From an uncultured Bacillota bacterium (GTDB taxonomy: Bacteria; Bacillota; Clostridia; Christensenellales; QAND01), in contig CAJLPK010000004.1 in NCBI GenBank assembly GCA_905208455.1, positions 1-55,696 of the forward strand: a stretch of 55,696 nt of DNA, given 5' to 3'. How positions within the stretch are numbered: the stretch's first letter is position 1; each line of letters opens with the position of its first letter. Below, one piece after another: positions 16,802-25,126 of this stretch. The translations under genes were made by a program, and so were the position numbers. The notes beneath the pieces were generated by a model. That model ran no database searches, was not told the origin of the DNA, and saw only the letters and a list, made by a program, of their open reading frames with translations.

Positions 16802-16841
16802 CATGCATACAACATGCAGAGAAAAAGCATGTGTATGCATG
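16802..16841. repeat. Long near-perfect inverted repeat upstream of the rho promoter
   Basis: CATGCATAC and ACATGC pair with GCATGT and GTATGCATG, one base bulged, around a 9-base A-rich loop. Fifteen base pairs and no T run. It lies between the previous terminator and the rho promoter, so it may be an operator or a processing stem. Confidence 0.55.
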
Positions 16842-16913
16842 TATATGGGAAGGAAGATCAAGAAAAAAGATAAAAAACGACAGGGAGCTTCGGATATTCG
16901 GACAGATCTGACA

Positions 16914-16943
16914 TTGACCGAAAACCTACCGATAAGGTATAAT
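16914..16943 (+). promoter_or_regulatory. Sigma-A promoter of rho
   Basis: TTGACC (16914-16919), 18-base spacer, TATAAT (16938-16943). The leader to the rho start is about 85 bases. Confidence 0.75.
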
Positions 16944-17037
16944 AATACAATCAAAGAACGACAAGATCCATTTTATTTTGTTATTTTCAAGCTTTTCTTT
17001 TCTTTCTTTGTCTTTTTATCCAATTTGGGAGGGCCCT

Positions 17038-18666
17038 ATGATGACCTATGAAGCATATATGAAAAAGAATTTGGCAGAACTGAGAAAATTGGCATCGGCC
17101 ATGGGGGTAAAGGATGTGTATTCCTACCGAAAAGCGGCTTTGGTAGAGGAAATGCTGAAGTGCCCGGAGCATTTGGGATCGCTGCCGGAAGAACAGCCGG
17201 CAGAGGATAAGCCGAAGCGCAGGGGGCGTCCGCCCAAAGAGAAAAAGGGGGAAGCCGCAGAAGGGCTGGCGACTGAGAAAAAAAGCAGGGGCCGCATGCC
17301 CAAGGACCAGAGCGCACAGGCTGAAAAAACGGCGGAGATGCCGCCGCCCAAGACAGAAGAAAGGGCCGCGCGGCCGGCGTACCAAAAGAGCAACTGCTTT
17401 GGCATCAAACGGCCGCATAAGCGCTCCAGCACAATGCGGTATCAAAGCACGGACGAGCCGCTGGACAGCGCCATCCAGGAAATGCTGGATTCCGGAGACT
17501 GCGGCCAATGCGAGGGCGTGCTGGAGATCTTGCCGGATGGGTATGGCTTTATCCGTCCGATGGACCCGATGTCCGGGCAGCGGGACGTATATGTCTCCAT
17601 CGCGCAGATTCGGAAATTCAACCTGGCGACGGGAGACCAGATCAAGGGGCGCACCCGGCCGGCCGGCCCGGACGGCGATCAGCGCCTGGCACTGCTGTAT
17701 ATCGATTTAATCAACGAAGAGCCGCCGTATAAAGCGGCAGCCAGAACGCCATTTGAAGAATTGACCCCCATCATCCCCAACGAACGGCTGACGCTGGAAA
17801 ACCCTGAAATGGAGGATGTGCTGGTGCTGCGCATCGTTGATTTGATGTGCCCCATCGGCAAAGGGCAGCGCGGCTTGATCGTGGCGCCGCCGCGCACGGG
17901 CAAAACCTCCATTTTGCGGCAGGTGGCCAATGCCATCAGCATCAACCACCCGGAGGTGACGCTGATGGTGCTGCTCATCGATGAGAGGCCGGAAGAGGTA
18001 ACGGAAATGCAGCGCAGCATCCAGGGCGAGGTCATCTATTCCACGTTTGACGAGCTGCCGGAGCACCATACGCGCGTATCCGAAATGGTGCTGGAGCGGG
18101 CGCAGAGGCTGGTAGAGCAGGGAAGAGATGTGGTGATTCTGCTGGACAGCATCACGCGGCTGGCGAGAGCCTATAACATGACGATTACGCCGACGGGCCG
18201 GTCGCTTTCCGGCGGCCTGGACCCGGGGGCGCTGTTTAAGCCCAAACGGTTTTTCGGCGCGGCGCGCAATATAGAGGAGGGCGGCAGCCTGACAATTTTG
18301 GCCACGGCCTTGGTGGATACCGGCTCCCGGATGGATGAGATCATCTTTGAGGAATTCAAGGGCACCGGCAATATGGAGCTGCAGCTGGACCGCACGCTGA
18401 GCGAGCGGGGCACATTCCCGGCTGTGAATATTTTTAAGAGCGGGACCAGGCAGGAGCGGTACCTGCTCAGCGATGAAGAGTACAAGGCGACATTCAGCGT
18501 CCGCAGGTTTATGACCAGCGGCAACGCCATTGAAAATGCGGAAAACCTATTGGAGATGCTGAAAAAGACGAGGGACAATGTGCATTTTATCAAGGCAATG
18601 GAGGAATACATGCGCATTTGCCAGAAAGAAGGCTACACGGCGCCGAGACAGGACAGCAGGCGGTAA
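17038..18666 (+). CDS. rho: Transcription termination factor Rho
   Basis: Hexameric RNA helicase that ends transcription. 542 residues from ATG 17038 (GGGAGGG 5 bases upstream; ATG 17041 is equally good). Domains: Rho N-terminal helical domain 1-45 (LAELRKLASAMGV); a lysine-, proline- and alanine-rich insertion 46-150; cold-shock-type RNA-binding domain about 157-225 (GVLEILPDGYGFIR, DVYVS); ATPase core with Walker A PPRTGKT (284-290), LLIDERPEEVTEM, Walker B VVILLDSITRLARAYN and the RNA-binding loops. The insertion holds RRGRPPKEKK (61-70), an AT-hook-like motif, and a second basic KSRGRMPK (82-89). First gene of a run that continues into a small membrane protein. Confidence 0.96.
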   Translation: MMTYEAYMKKNLAELRKLASAMGVKDVYSYRKAALVEEMLKCPEHLGSLPEEQPAEDKPKRRGRPPKEKKGEAAEGLATEKKSRGRMPKDQSAQAEKTAEMPPPKTEERAARPAYQKSNCFGIKRPHKRSSTMRYQSTDEPLDSAIQEMLDSGDCGQCEGVLEILPDGYGFIRPMDPMSGQRDVYVSIAQIRKFNLATGDQIKGRTRPAGPDGDQRLALLYIDLINEEPPYKAAARTPFEELTPIIPNERLTLENPEMEDVLVLRIVDLMCPIGKGQRGLIVAPPRTGKTSILRQVANAISINHPEVTLMVLLIDERPEEVTEMQRSIQGEVIYSTFDELPEHHTRVSEMVLERAQRLVEQGRDVVILLDSITRLARAYNMTITPTGRSLSGGLDPGALFKPKRFFGAARNIEEGGSLTILATALVDTGSRMDEIIFEEFKGTGNMELQLDRTLSERGTFPAVNIFKSGTRQERYLLSDEEYKATFSVRRFMTSGNAIENAENLLEMLKKTRDNVHFIKAMEEYMRICQKEGYTAPRQDSRR

Positions 18667-18672
18667 AAAAAG

Positions 18673-18933
18673 ATGCTGGGCTTTGTTTTGATGATGCTGG
18701 CGGTTTCCCAGCTGCATGCACGGTGCAGGAGCGCAAAGCAAAAAACCGGCGGGCCGATGGCGATTCTGCTGGGCACCTGGCTGCTCTGTGAGCTATTGTC
18801 CATGGCGACCCTGTATTATCTGGGTGTTTTGCCGAGGATCGCAAACTTTGTTTCCATGCTGGTGGGCGTAGCGGGAGGCGCTGTGGCATATTTCAGCATT
18901 GTAGGCACATTCCCGAAAAAACCGCAAAAATAG
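18673..18933 (+). CDS. Small membrane protein after rho, unknown function
   Basis: 86 residues, starting 6 bases after the rho stop, so probably translated by coupling; the ribosome site is weak. Three hydrophobic segments at roughly 1-15, 29-50 and 54-78, basic C terminus. No family recognised. No terminator is evident after it, but rpmE has its own promoter downstream. Confidence 0.6.
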   Translation: MLGFVLMMLAVSQLHARCRSAKQKTGGPMAILLGTWLLCELLSMATLYYLGVLPRIANFVSMLVGVAGGAVAYFSIVGTFPKKPQK

Positions 18934-18956
18934 AGCGATAAAATAAAAGCAGGGGC

Positions 18957-18985
18957 TTGTTTTTCCCGAAAAGGGCTGATATAAT
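18957..18985 (+). promoter_or_regulatory. Sigma-A promoter of rpmE
   Basis: TTGTTT (18957-18962), 17-base spacer, TATAAT (18980-18985), with TG ahead of the -10 (TGATATAAT). Confidence 0.7.
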
Positions 18986-19020
18986 AAGCTTTGCTATTTT
19001 ACAGAGAAGAGGTGGAAGCA

Positions 19021-19218
19021 TTGAAGGAGAATATTCACCCGCAGTATGGTGAGTGCCAGGTAAGGTGCGCCTGTGGAGAGACGTTCACCACCGGTTCTGT
19101 TAAAAAGGAACTGAGGGTTGAAATCTGCTCCAAGTGCCATCCGTTCTATACCGGCAAGCAAAAGCTCGTCGATACCGGCGGCCGCGTAGACCGTTTCAAA
19201 AAACGTTACGGCATGTAA
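19021..19218 (+). CDS. rpmE: 50S ribosomal protein L31, zinc-binding type
   Basis: 65 residues starting at TTG 19021, which gives the family N terminus MKENIHPQYGEC; AGAGGTGG lies 7 bases upstream. The longer frame from 18991 starts in the -10 region and is not possible. Four cysteines in zinc-binding spacing (C16, C18, C36, C39) mark the zinc-carrying form, and the C terminus GGRVDRFKKRYGM is standard. L31 bridges the ribosomal subunits. A Zur-controlled zinc-free paralogue often exists in such genomes, but none is in this window. Confidence 0.96.
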   Translation: MKENIHPQYGECQVRCACGETFTTGSVKKELRVEICSKCHPFYTGKQKLVDTGGRVDRFKKRYGM

Positions 19219-19239
19219 TGCCGCATTTTGTGCACGAAG

Positions 19240-19271
19240 TAAACAGGCTCTTAGGCGGAGCCTGTTTTTCG
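19240..19271 (+). terminator. Terminator after rpmE
   Basis: Stem AAACAGGCTC / GAGCCTGTTT with a 7-base loop and T run. DUF1385 starts only 15 bases later, so partial read-through into the downstream operon is likely. Confidence 0.8.
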
Positions 19272-19285
19272 TATAAAGGAGTTTC

Positions 19286-20158
19286 ATGGCAAAGCAGGTA
19301 AACCTGGGCGGACAGGCAGTGATCGAGGGCGTGATGATCCAGTCCCCCAGCAAAATTTGTATGGCGGTCCGCAGGAAGGACGGCAGTATCACGCTGACCA
19401 GTGAGCAGGCGATTACCTTTGCTAAGCGGCATGCCTGGGCAAGGTGGCCGATTGTGCGGGGGCTGGTCAATCTGTGTACGCAGCTCAAGGCCGGGTACAG
19501 GATGCTGAACAAGAGCGCGGATTATATGATGATAGACGAGGGAGAGCAGACAGAGCAGGGCAGCGGCCTATTGGGCGCGGTTTCCATGGCGGCTGCGGTT
19601 GTTTTGGCGCTGGGTTTGTTTTTTTTGCTTCCCTCTCTGCTGGCGGGCTGGATGCTGCCCAAGGGCAGCGGATGGTTCAATATCCTGGAGGGCGTGATCC
19701 GTCTGCTGATTTTTGCGGGCTATATGGCGGCCATTGGCTTATGGAAGGATATGAAACGCGTCTTTATGTATCACGGTGCGGAGCACAGAGTGCTGCACTG
19801 CATCGAGCACGGCTTGGCGCCCACGCCGGAAAACAGCAAGAGGTTTCCCGTGGTGCACCCGAGGTGCGGCACCAGCTATTTGTTTTTGGTGATGATCGTC
19901 AGCATTTTGGTATTTTCCCTGCTGGGGCAGAGCCAGGTGCTGTGGATACGGTTGGCGCTGCGGGTTGTGCTGCTGCCCTTGGTGGCGGGGCTTTCTTACG
20001 AGGTGCTGAAATTTGCCGCCAGGCTGAAGGGTTGGGGGGCAAAAATCTTACAGGCGCCGGGGCTGTGGATGCAAAGGCTGAGCACGCGCATTCCGAGCGA
20101 CGATATGATCGAGGTCGCGGCGGCGGCCTATGCGGAGGCGGCAAATGAGGCAGGCTGA
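19286..20158 (+). CDS. DUF1385 membrane protein (YqhQ family)
   Basis: 290 residues, ATG 19286 after AAAGGAG. The opening NLGGQAVIEGVMIQSP is the family hallmark, followed by a basic stretch, ARWPIVRGLVNL, hydrophobic segments near 97-120, 127-150 and 205-245, and the conserved MYHGAEHRVLHCIEHG and HPRCGTSYLFLV. The His- and Cys-containing blocks suggest a metal or catalytic site. The function is not known. In many Clostridia it sits between rpmE and prmC-prfA as here. It overlaps prmC by 14 bases. Confidence 0.9.
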   Translation: MAKQVNLGGQAVIEGVMIQSPSKICMAVRRKDGSITLTSEQAITFAKRHAWARWPIVRGLVNLCTQLKAGYRMLNKSADYMMIDEGEQTEQGSGLLGAVSMAAAVVLALGLFFLLPSLLAGWMLPKGSGWFNILEGVIRLLIFAGYMAAIGLWKDMKRVFMYHGAEHRVLHCIEHGLAPTPENSKRFPVVHPRCGTSYLFLVMIVSILVFSLLGQSQVLWIRLALRVVLLPLVAGLSYEVLKFAARLKGWGAKILQAPGLWMQRLSTRIPSDDMIEVAAAAYAEAANEAG

Positions 20159-20987
20159 TACGCCGTTTGCCTGCCTGCGGCGGCTGAGGGAGACGATGCG
20201 CGCGCACGGGATCGAGGACGCGGACAGCACGGCGCGGCTGATGATAACGCGGGTGCTGAAAATTTCCATGGCGCAGGTTTTGTCGCAGGCGGAGCCAATA
20301 GAGCCGCGCCAGGCGCAAAAGCTGGCGCAATGCCTGGCGCGCAGGCTGGCAGACGAGCCCATCCAATACATCTTGGGCGAGGCGGATTTTTACGGGCTGA
20401 CGCTTTGCGTGACGCCGGCGGTATTGATCCCGCGCATGGACACCGAAACGCTGGTACAGGCGGCGCTGGAAAAAGTGCCGGGACAGGGCAGAGTGCTGGA
20501 TGTATGCACGGGCAGCGGATGCGTTGCGCTGGCCATTAAGCATGAGCGGCCGGACTGCGAGGTGCAGGCGGCCGATATAAGCCCGCAGGCCTTGGAGATA
20601 GCCAAGAAAAATGGAAAAATGCTGGGGCTTGATGTGCAGTGGCACTGCGGCGATCTCTGTGCGCCGGTAAAAACACAGCGGTTTGATGTAATCGTATCCA
20701 ACCCGCCGTATATCAGCGAGGAGGAGTACAGGCAGTTGAGCCCGCTGGTCAGAGAGCATGAGCCGTCTTTGGCGCTGCTGGCCGGCGCTAAAGGGCTGGA
20801 TGTCTACGAAAGCCTGATTGGACAGGCGGCCGGCTGCCTGCATGCAGGCGGCTGGCTGGGACTGGAGATTGGCAGCACGCAGGCACAGGATGTCATGCGG
20901 CTGTTCAGGCAGGCAGGCTTGGAGGAGATCGGGATAAAAGAGGATCTGTCCGGCCTGCCGCGCGTTGTGCATGGACGGAAAGGATGA
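20145..20987 (+). CDS. prmC: PrmC, N5-glutamine methyltransferase of release factors
   Basis: Methylates the glutamine of the GGQ motif in RF1 and RF2. 280 residues from ATG 20145, 6 bases after GGAGG inside the end of DUF1385. The helical N-terminal domain reaches about residue 85 (EPIQYILGEADFYG). The SAM domain has VLDVCTGSGCVALAI (117-131) and the substrate-binding NPPY (186-189). The loop usually PRPDTE reads PRMDTE. It is followed by its substrate gene prfA with overlapping start. Confidence 0.95.
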   Translation: MRQADTPFACLRRLRETMRAHGIEDADSTARLMITRVLKISMAQVLSQAEPIEPRQAQKLAQCLARRLADEPIQYILGEADFYGLTLCVTPAVLIPRMDTETLVQAALEKVPGQGRVLDVCTGSGCVALAIKHERPDCEVQAADISPQALEIAKKNGKMLGLDVQWHCGDLCAPVKTQRFDVIVSNPPYISEEEYRQLSPLVREHEPSLALLAGAKGLDVYESLIGQAAGCLHAGGWLGLEIGSTQAQDVMRLFRQAGLEEIGIKEDLSGLPRVVHGRKG

Positions 20988-20992
20988 AAACG

Positions 20993-22066
20993 ATGATAGA
21001 CCGGTTACAAACCATAGAGGCTCGGTATCAGGAATTGAGCCGTTTGATCGCGCAGCCGGAGACGATGAACGATATGGAGGCATGGCGCAGGCTTGTCAAA
21101 GAGCATGCGCAGATTGAGCCCATCGCGCAAAAAAGCGGGGATTACCGGGCGCTTTTGAAGGAATTGGCGGAATGCAGGCAGATGGCAGAGGAAGAGACGG
21201 ATGCGGAGCTGCGCGAAATGGCGGCAGAGGAAAGCAGGCGGCTGCAGGAGAAAAAAGAGGAAATGGAGGAGGAGATCCGCTTTTTGCTCCTGCCCAAGGA
21301 CCCCAATGACGATAAAAACGTGGTGCTGGAGATCCGGGCCGGAACAGGGGGCGATGAGGCGGCTTTGTTCGGAGCGGATCTATACCGTATGTATGCCAGG
21401 TATGCAGAGCGCCAGGGGTTTAAGCTGGAGATCATGACGGAGAACCTAACGGAGCTGGGCGGTGTCAAGGAGGTCATTGTGGTGATCTCCGGCAAGGGCG
21501 CCTATGCGAAGCTGAAATATGAAAGCGGCGTGCACCGGGTACAGAGGGTGCCCGAGACGGAATCCGGCGGCCGTATCCATACCAGCGCCGCCACGGTAGC
21601 CGTGCTGCCGGAGGCAGAGGATGTGGAGGTAAGCATCGACCCCAACGACCTAAGGGTGGATGTGTACCGAAGCGGCGGGCATGGCGGCCAGTCCGTCAAC
21701 ACGACGGACAGCGCTGTGCGCATTACCCATATCCCGACAGGGCTGGTCGTAACATGCCAGGATGAAAAAAGCCAGCTGAAAAACAAAGAAAAGGCGATGC
21801 GTGTACTGAAAAGCCGGCTGCTGGATAAGCTGCAAAGCGAGCATGACGAGGCGATGAGCCAAAACCGCAAAAGCCAGGTGGGCAGCGGGGACAGAAGCGA
21901 GCGCATCCGCACGTATAATTTCCCGCAGGGGCGTGTAACGGATCATAGAGCAGGGCTGACCGTCTATAAGCTGGAGGCGTTTATGGATGGCGAGCTGGAT
22001 GAGATTTTGGATGCGCTGGCGCTTAAGGAGCGCACGGCGCTGCTGGCGGGAGAACAGGAAGCATAA
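20993..22066 (+). CDS. prfA: Peptide chain release factor 1
   Basis: RF1 ends translation at UAA and UAG. 357 residues from ATG 20993 (MIDRLQTIEARYQEL), 8-9 bases after AAAGG; the in-frame ATG at 20984 has the ribosome site directly against it. The stop-codon-reading tripeptide P-x-T is PET (187-189 in RVPETESGGRIHTS) and the peptidyl-transferase motif GGQ is at 231-233. The anticodon-like P-x-T separates it from RF2, which has SPF. It is translationally linked to prmC. Confidence 0.95.
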   Translation: MIDRLQTIEARYQELSRLIAQPETMNDMEAWRRLVKEHAQIEPIAQKSGDYRALLKELAECRQMAEEETDAELREMAAEESRRLQEKKEEMEEEIRFLLLPKDPNDDKNVVLEIRAGTGGDEAALFGADLYRMYARYAERQGFKLEIMTENLTELGGVKEVIVVISGKGAYAKLKYESGVHRVQRVPETESGGRIHTSAATVAVLPEAEDVEVSIDPNDLRVDVYRSGGHGGQSVNTTDSAVRITHIPTGLVVTCQDEKSQLKNKEKAMRVLKSRLLDKLQSEHDEAMSQNRKSQVGSGDRSERIRTYNFPQGRVTDHRAGLTVYKLEAFMDGELDEILDALALKERTALLAGEQEA

Positions 22067-22077
22067 GGGGTAAGCCG

Positions 22078-23121
22078 ATGAAAACAAGGATCATGACAGA
22101 GCAGGCCTTTGCAGCGGGCGGAGACAGGGAAGCAGCAGCGCTGCTGGAAAGCGGAGAGGTGGCGGCATTCCCCACCGAAACGGTCTATGGCCTGGGGGCT
22201 TTGGCGCTGGATGAAAGGGCTGTGAAAAAGATTTTTGAGGCAAAGGGGCGCCCGCAGGACAATCCGCTGATTGTGCATGTGTCGGGCTGTGAGCAGGCAA
22301 AACGGCTGTCCAAGGTATGGACGGCAGCAGCAGAAATGCTGACACAGGCATTTTGGCCGGGGCCGCTGACGGTGATCGTGCAAGCATCTGACGTGATGCC
22401 CAAAAGAGTGACAGCGGGGCTGGATACGGTAGGCCTGCGCATGCCGAAAGGCATGATAGCCCAGCGGTTAATCGAGTTAGCCGGCCCCATTGCGGCGCCG
22501 AGCGCCAACGTAAGCGGGCGGCCCAGCCCTGTGACGGCGATGCATGTCTATCAGGATATGCAGGGGCGTATCCCGCTGATCATAGATGGAGGGCGCTGTG
22601 AAGTGGGGGTGGAATCTACTGTGGTGGATGCGACCAAGGAGACACCGGTGATTTTGCGCCCGGGGCATATCACAAGAGAGCAGATCGCAGGCTTCGTGGG
22701 GGATTGCCGCGTGGCAGGCGGCGTGCTGCAGCCTGTGACGGGCAGGGCGGCGTCCCCGGGCATGCTGCATAAGCACTATGCGCCCAAGGGGGAAGCGGTG
22801 CTGGTTTCCTATGGCCCAGGCATGGCAGCGCTGGCCTGCACCTTGTATGATAAGGCGGCAAGGGCAGGGGAAAAGGCAGTGATCATCGGCCGCAGCGCCC
22901 ATGCGGAGACGTATGGCGCGCGTACATTTTATCCTTGCGATGCTGACGGCTCCCTGGCAAAGGGGCTGTTTGCGATGCTGCGCCGGGCCGATGATGAAAA
23001 GATGACGTATATCATTTTGGAAGGGGCCGAGGAGCGGGGCGAGGACTTGGCTTATATGAACCGGGCCCTGCGTGCGGCGGGGTTTTGCCGTGTACAGGCA
23101 GAGGAACCGCCAACAACCTAA
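22078..23121 (+). CDS. Threonylcarbamoyl-AMP synthase, Sua5 type
   Basis: Makes the threonylcarbamoyl-AMP used for t6A in ANN-decoding tRNAs. 347 residues, ATG 22078 after AAGGGG. The YrdC domain (about 15-205) has AAFPTETVYGLGALAL, KGRPQDNPLIVHV, FWPGPLTVIV, GLRMPKGMIA and APSANVSGRPSPV. The C-terminal Sua5 domain follows a linker with SPGMLHKHYAPKGEAVLV. Fourth gene of the rpmE-DUF1385-prmC-prfA run and followed by a terminator. Confidence 0.94.
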   Translation: MKTRIMTEQAFAAGGDREAAALLESGEVAAFPTETVYGLGALALDERAVKKIFEAKGRPQDNPLIVHVSGCEQAKRLSKVWTAAAEMLTQAFWPGPLTVIVQASDVMPKRVTAGLDTVGLRMPKGMIAQRLIELAGPIAAPSANVSGRPSPVTAMHVYQDMQGRIPLIIDGGRCEVGVESTVVDATKETPVILRPGHITREQIAGFVGDCRVAGGVLQPVTGRAASPGMLHKHYAPKGEAVLVSYGPGMAALACTLYDKAARAGEKAVIIGRSAHAETYGARTFYPCDADGSLAKGLFAMLRRADDEKMTYIILEGAEERGEDLAYMNRALRAAGFCRVQAEEPPTT

Positions 23122-23147
23122 AAGGCAGCACAGGCGCTGCCTTTTTC
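23120..23147 (+). terminator. Terminator of the prmC-prfA-sua5 operon
   Basis: Stem AAAGGCAGC / GCTGCCTTT with a 6-base loop and T run. Confidence 0.88.
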
Positions 23148-23149
23148 TC

Positions 23150-23179
23150 TTGCGCTGGCGCTAAGGGAAAGGCTATAAT
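23150..23179 (+). promoter_or_regulatory. Sigma-A promoter of the rpiB-upp fusion gene
   Basis: TTGCGC (23150-23155), 18-base spacer, TATAAT (23174-23179). Confidence 0.6.
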
Positions 23180-23228
23180 GAAATAAATTGATTCGTACAA
23201 TTTGCACGGGAGAGGAAGGAAAAAGAGT

Positions 23229-24314
23229 ATGATTGCCATTGGTTCGGACCACGCGGGGGTAAAACAAAGACAGCAGCTCATTGAGTACTTGCAGGAAAAA
23301 GGGGAGCAGGTCTGCGATTTGGGCTGTTATTCAGAGGATTCTGTGGACTACCCTATGTTTGCAGAGGCAGTGTGTGAAAAGGTACAGAACGGACAGGCGG
23401 ATTGGGGCATTTTGGTATGCGGAACCGGCATCGGCATGTCGCTGGCAGCCAACAAATGCCACGGGATCCGGGCGGCGCTTGTCAGCGATGCCTTCAGCGC
23501 GCAGATGGCAAAGGAGCATAACAACGCCAACGTCGTATGCATGGGCGCACGTGTGCTGAGCGTGGAGCAGATGGAACAGAATCTGGATGCGTTCATGGGG
23601 GCCCAGTTCCAGGGCGGCAAGCATGAGCGCCGCATAGAGGAGATTATGGCGCTGGAATCGCAGGAGGATACGCAGAACTGCCGGATGGGCCGGGTGATAG
23701 AAATGAAGCATCCGCTGATCCAGCATAAGGTTTCCGTGCTGCGCGATAAAAAGACAAGCCTGAAGGAATTCCGCGAATTGACAGAGGAGATCTCCATGCT
23801 GATGGGCTATGAGGTCACGCGCGATTTGCAGTTGACAGAGGTGGAGATCGAAACGCCGATTTGCATGGCCAAAACCAAGGTGATCGCGGGGAAAAAGCTG
23901 GGCATTGTCCCCATTTTGCGGGCAGGCCTTGGTATGGTAGAGGGGATGCTTAGGCTGGTGCCGGCTGCGCGGGTAGGGCATATCGGCGTATATCGTGACC
24001 CGGAGACGCTAAAGCCGGTGGAATACTATTGCAAGCTGCCCTCGGATGTGGCGGAGCGTGATTTGCTGGTGCTGGACCCGATGCTGGCCACAGGAGGCAG
24101 CGCCATTGCGGCCATCGAATTTATCAAAAAACGCGGCGGGAAAAATATTCGCCTGGTAAATATGATTGCCGCGCCGGAGGGGATCAAAGCAGTGCGCGAG
24201 GCGCATCCGGATGTGGATATTTATGTAGCGGCCATTGACCAGGGATTAAATGAGCACGGGTATATTGTCCCCGGCTTGGGGGATGCGGGAGACCGCCTAT
24301 TTGGCACAAAATAA
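23229..24314 (+). CDS. Fused ribose-5-phosphate isomerase B and uracil phosphoribosyltransferase
   Basis: One uninterrupted 361-residue frame holds two enzymes usually made separately. Residues 1-145 are RpiB (IGSDHAGVKQRQQLIEYL, VCGTGIGMSLAANK with C64, MAKEHNNANVVCMGARVL). Residues 153-361 are Upp: MGRVIEMKHPLIQHKVSVLR, PILRAGLGMVEGM, PRPP loop VLDPMLATGGSA, and the uracil-binding C terminus IVPGLGDAGDRLFGTK. RpiB interconverts ribulose- and ribose-5-phosphate; Upp uses PRPP made from the latter to salvage uracil. ATG 23229 follows GAGGAAGG. AGGAGG at 23662-23667 lies 17 bases before Met153, too far for normal restart. The two genes are neighbours in many Clostridia, so fusion by loss of the stop is easily imagined. 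Confidence 0.93.
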   Translation: MIAIGSDHAGVKQRQQLIEYLQEKGEQVCDLGCYSEDSVDYPMFAEAVCEKVQNGQADWGILVCGTGIGMSLAANKCHGIRAALVSDAFSAQMAKEHNNANVVCMGARVLSVEQMEQNLDAFMGAQFQGGKHERRIEEIMALESQEDTQNCRMGRVIEMKHPLIQHKVSVLRDKKTSLKEFRELTEEISMLMGYEVTRDLQLTEVEIETPICMAKTKVIAGKKLGIVPILRAGLGMVEGMLRLVPAARVGHIGVYRDPETLKPVEYYCKLPSDVAERDLLVLDPMLATGGSAIAAIEFIKKRGGKNIRLVNMIAAPEGIKAVREAHPDVDIYVAAIDQGLNEHGYIVPGLGDAGDRLFGTK

Positions 24315-24321
24315 AACAGGG

Positions 24322-24346
24322 AAAGCCGCCGGAAGGCGGCTTTTTG
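24322..24346 (+). terminator. Terminator of the rpiB-upp fusion gene
   Basis: Stem AAAGCCGCC / GGCGGCTTT, loop GGAA, T run. Confidence 0.9.
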
Positions 24347-24425
24347 CATTGCATGCTTTACAGGAATGCGGACGGCGGGATACAATAAGGAAGAAAAAGC
24401 GGCTTTGCAATCAAAGGAGAGATAC

Positions 24426-25091
24426 ATGGCAAGCAACATGCAACAGCAAAAGGCTGCATACCGCCAGGTTCGCCAAACGCTGACAGGGGAATACCGGGAT
24501 GTGATGGAGGCGATGGAGGCGTATATCAAAAACTCTGAATTGAAAAGGGAAGAGGTCTTTTCTGCCTGCCGGAGGCTGGCAGAGAAATTATACCGGGCAC
24601 AGCGGCAAGGGCAGACAGTAGAGCAGGCGCTTGGCAGGGACCTGATCGGAGTCTGCGATGTATACATCCATCTGGGGGCGAAAAGGACGGCGGCGGAGAA
24701 GCGCTTGGAGAGTGCGGAAGGCTGCCTGGTCGGGCTGCTGGTCTTGGTATTGATAGAATTGTTTTATACGGGTACGGCCCGGGGGCTGGCAGATTTTTCA
24801 GTCAAGATGCCGATTACGCAGGGATTTATCATTTCCAGCCTGTTGATTTTGGGATTTGCCTGGGCGCTGAGCTATATGCTGAATCGACAGGTTTTCGGCT
24901 TTGCAGAGAAGAAACAGCGCTGGCGCAGCGTGGGGGCCATTGCGCTGTACACAGTGATCTGGGTGGCGATCCTGTTTGCCAAATGGGCGTTGAGAAAACA
25001 GGTGCTGTGTTGGGTCAATGCATGGATCCCGATAGCAGTGGTGGCGGGGCTTTACGGCATTGCCCTGGCAATAAAAAGGAAAACGGCATAA
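24426..25091 (+). CDS. Membrane protein of unknown function with four helices
   Basis: 221 residues from ATG 24426, 6 bases after AAAGGAG. Residues 1-95 are hydrophilic and helical with coiled-coil character (EYRDVMEAMEAYIKNSELKREE). Hydrophobic segments follow near 98-118, 132-154, 168-186 and 193-215. The architecture (cytoplasmic helical domain plus four TM) is like DUF1129 or DUF1048 proteins, but I cannot assign the family. Transcribed alone with its own terminator. Confidence 0.7.
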   Translation: MASNMQQQKAAYRQVRQTLTGEYRDVMEAMEAYIKNSELKREEVFSACRRLAEKLYRAQRQGQTVEQALGRDLIGVCDVYIHLGAKRTAAEKRLESAEGCLVGLLVLVLIELFYTGTARGLADFSVKMPITQGFIISSLLILGFAWALSYMLNRQVFGFAEKKQRWRSVGAIALYTVIWVAILFAKWALRKQVLCWVNAWIPIAVVAGLYGIALAIKRKTA

Positions 25092-25092
25092 G

Positions 25093-25118
25093 AAAAGCGG
25101 CCAAGCGGCCGCTTTTTG
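25093..25118. terminator. Bidirectional terminator between the membrane protein and the lipoprotein
   Basis: Stem AAAAGCGGCC / GGCCGCTTTT, loop AAGC; serves convergent genes. Confidence 0.88.
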
Positions 25119-25126
25119 CATTACAA

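Noticed and set aside
23662..23687. Separate start for Upp inside the fused gene
   Set aside because: AGGAGG is 17 bases before the Met, beyond usable spacing, and the frame from RpiB is continuous.
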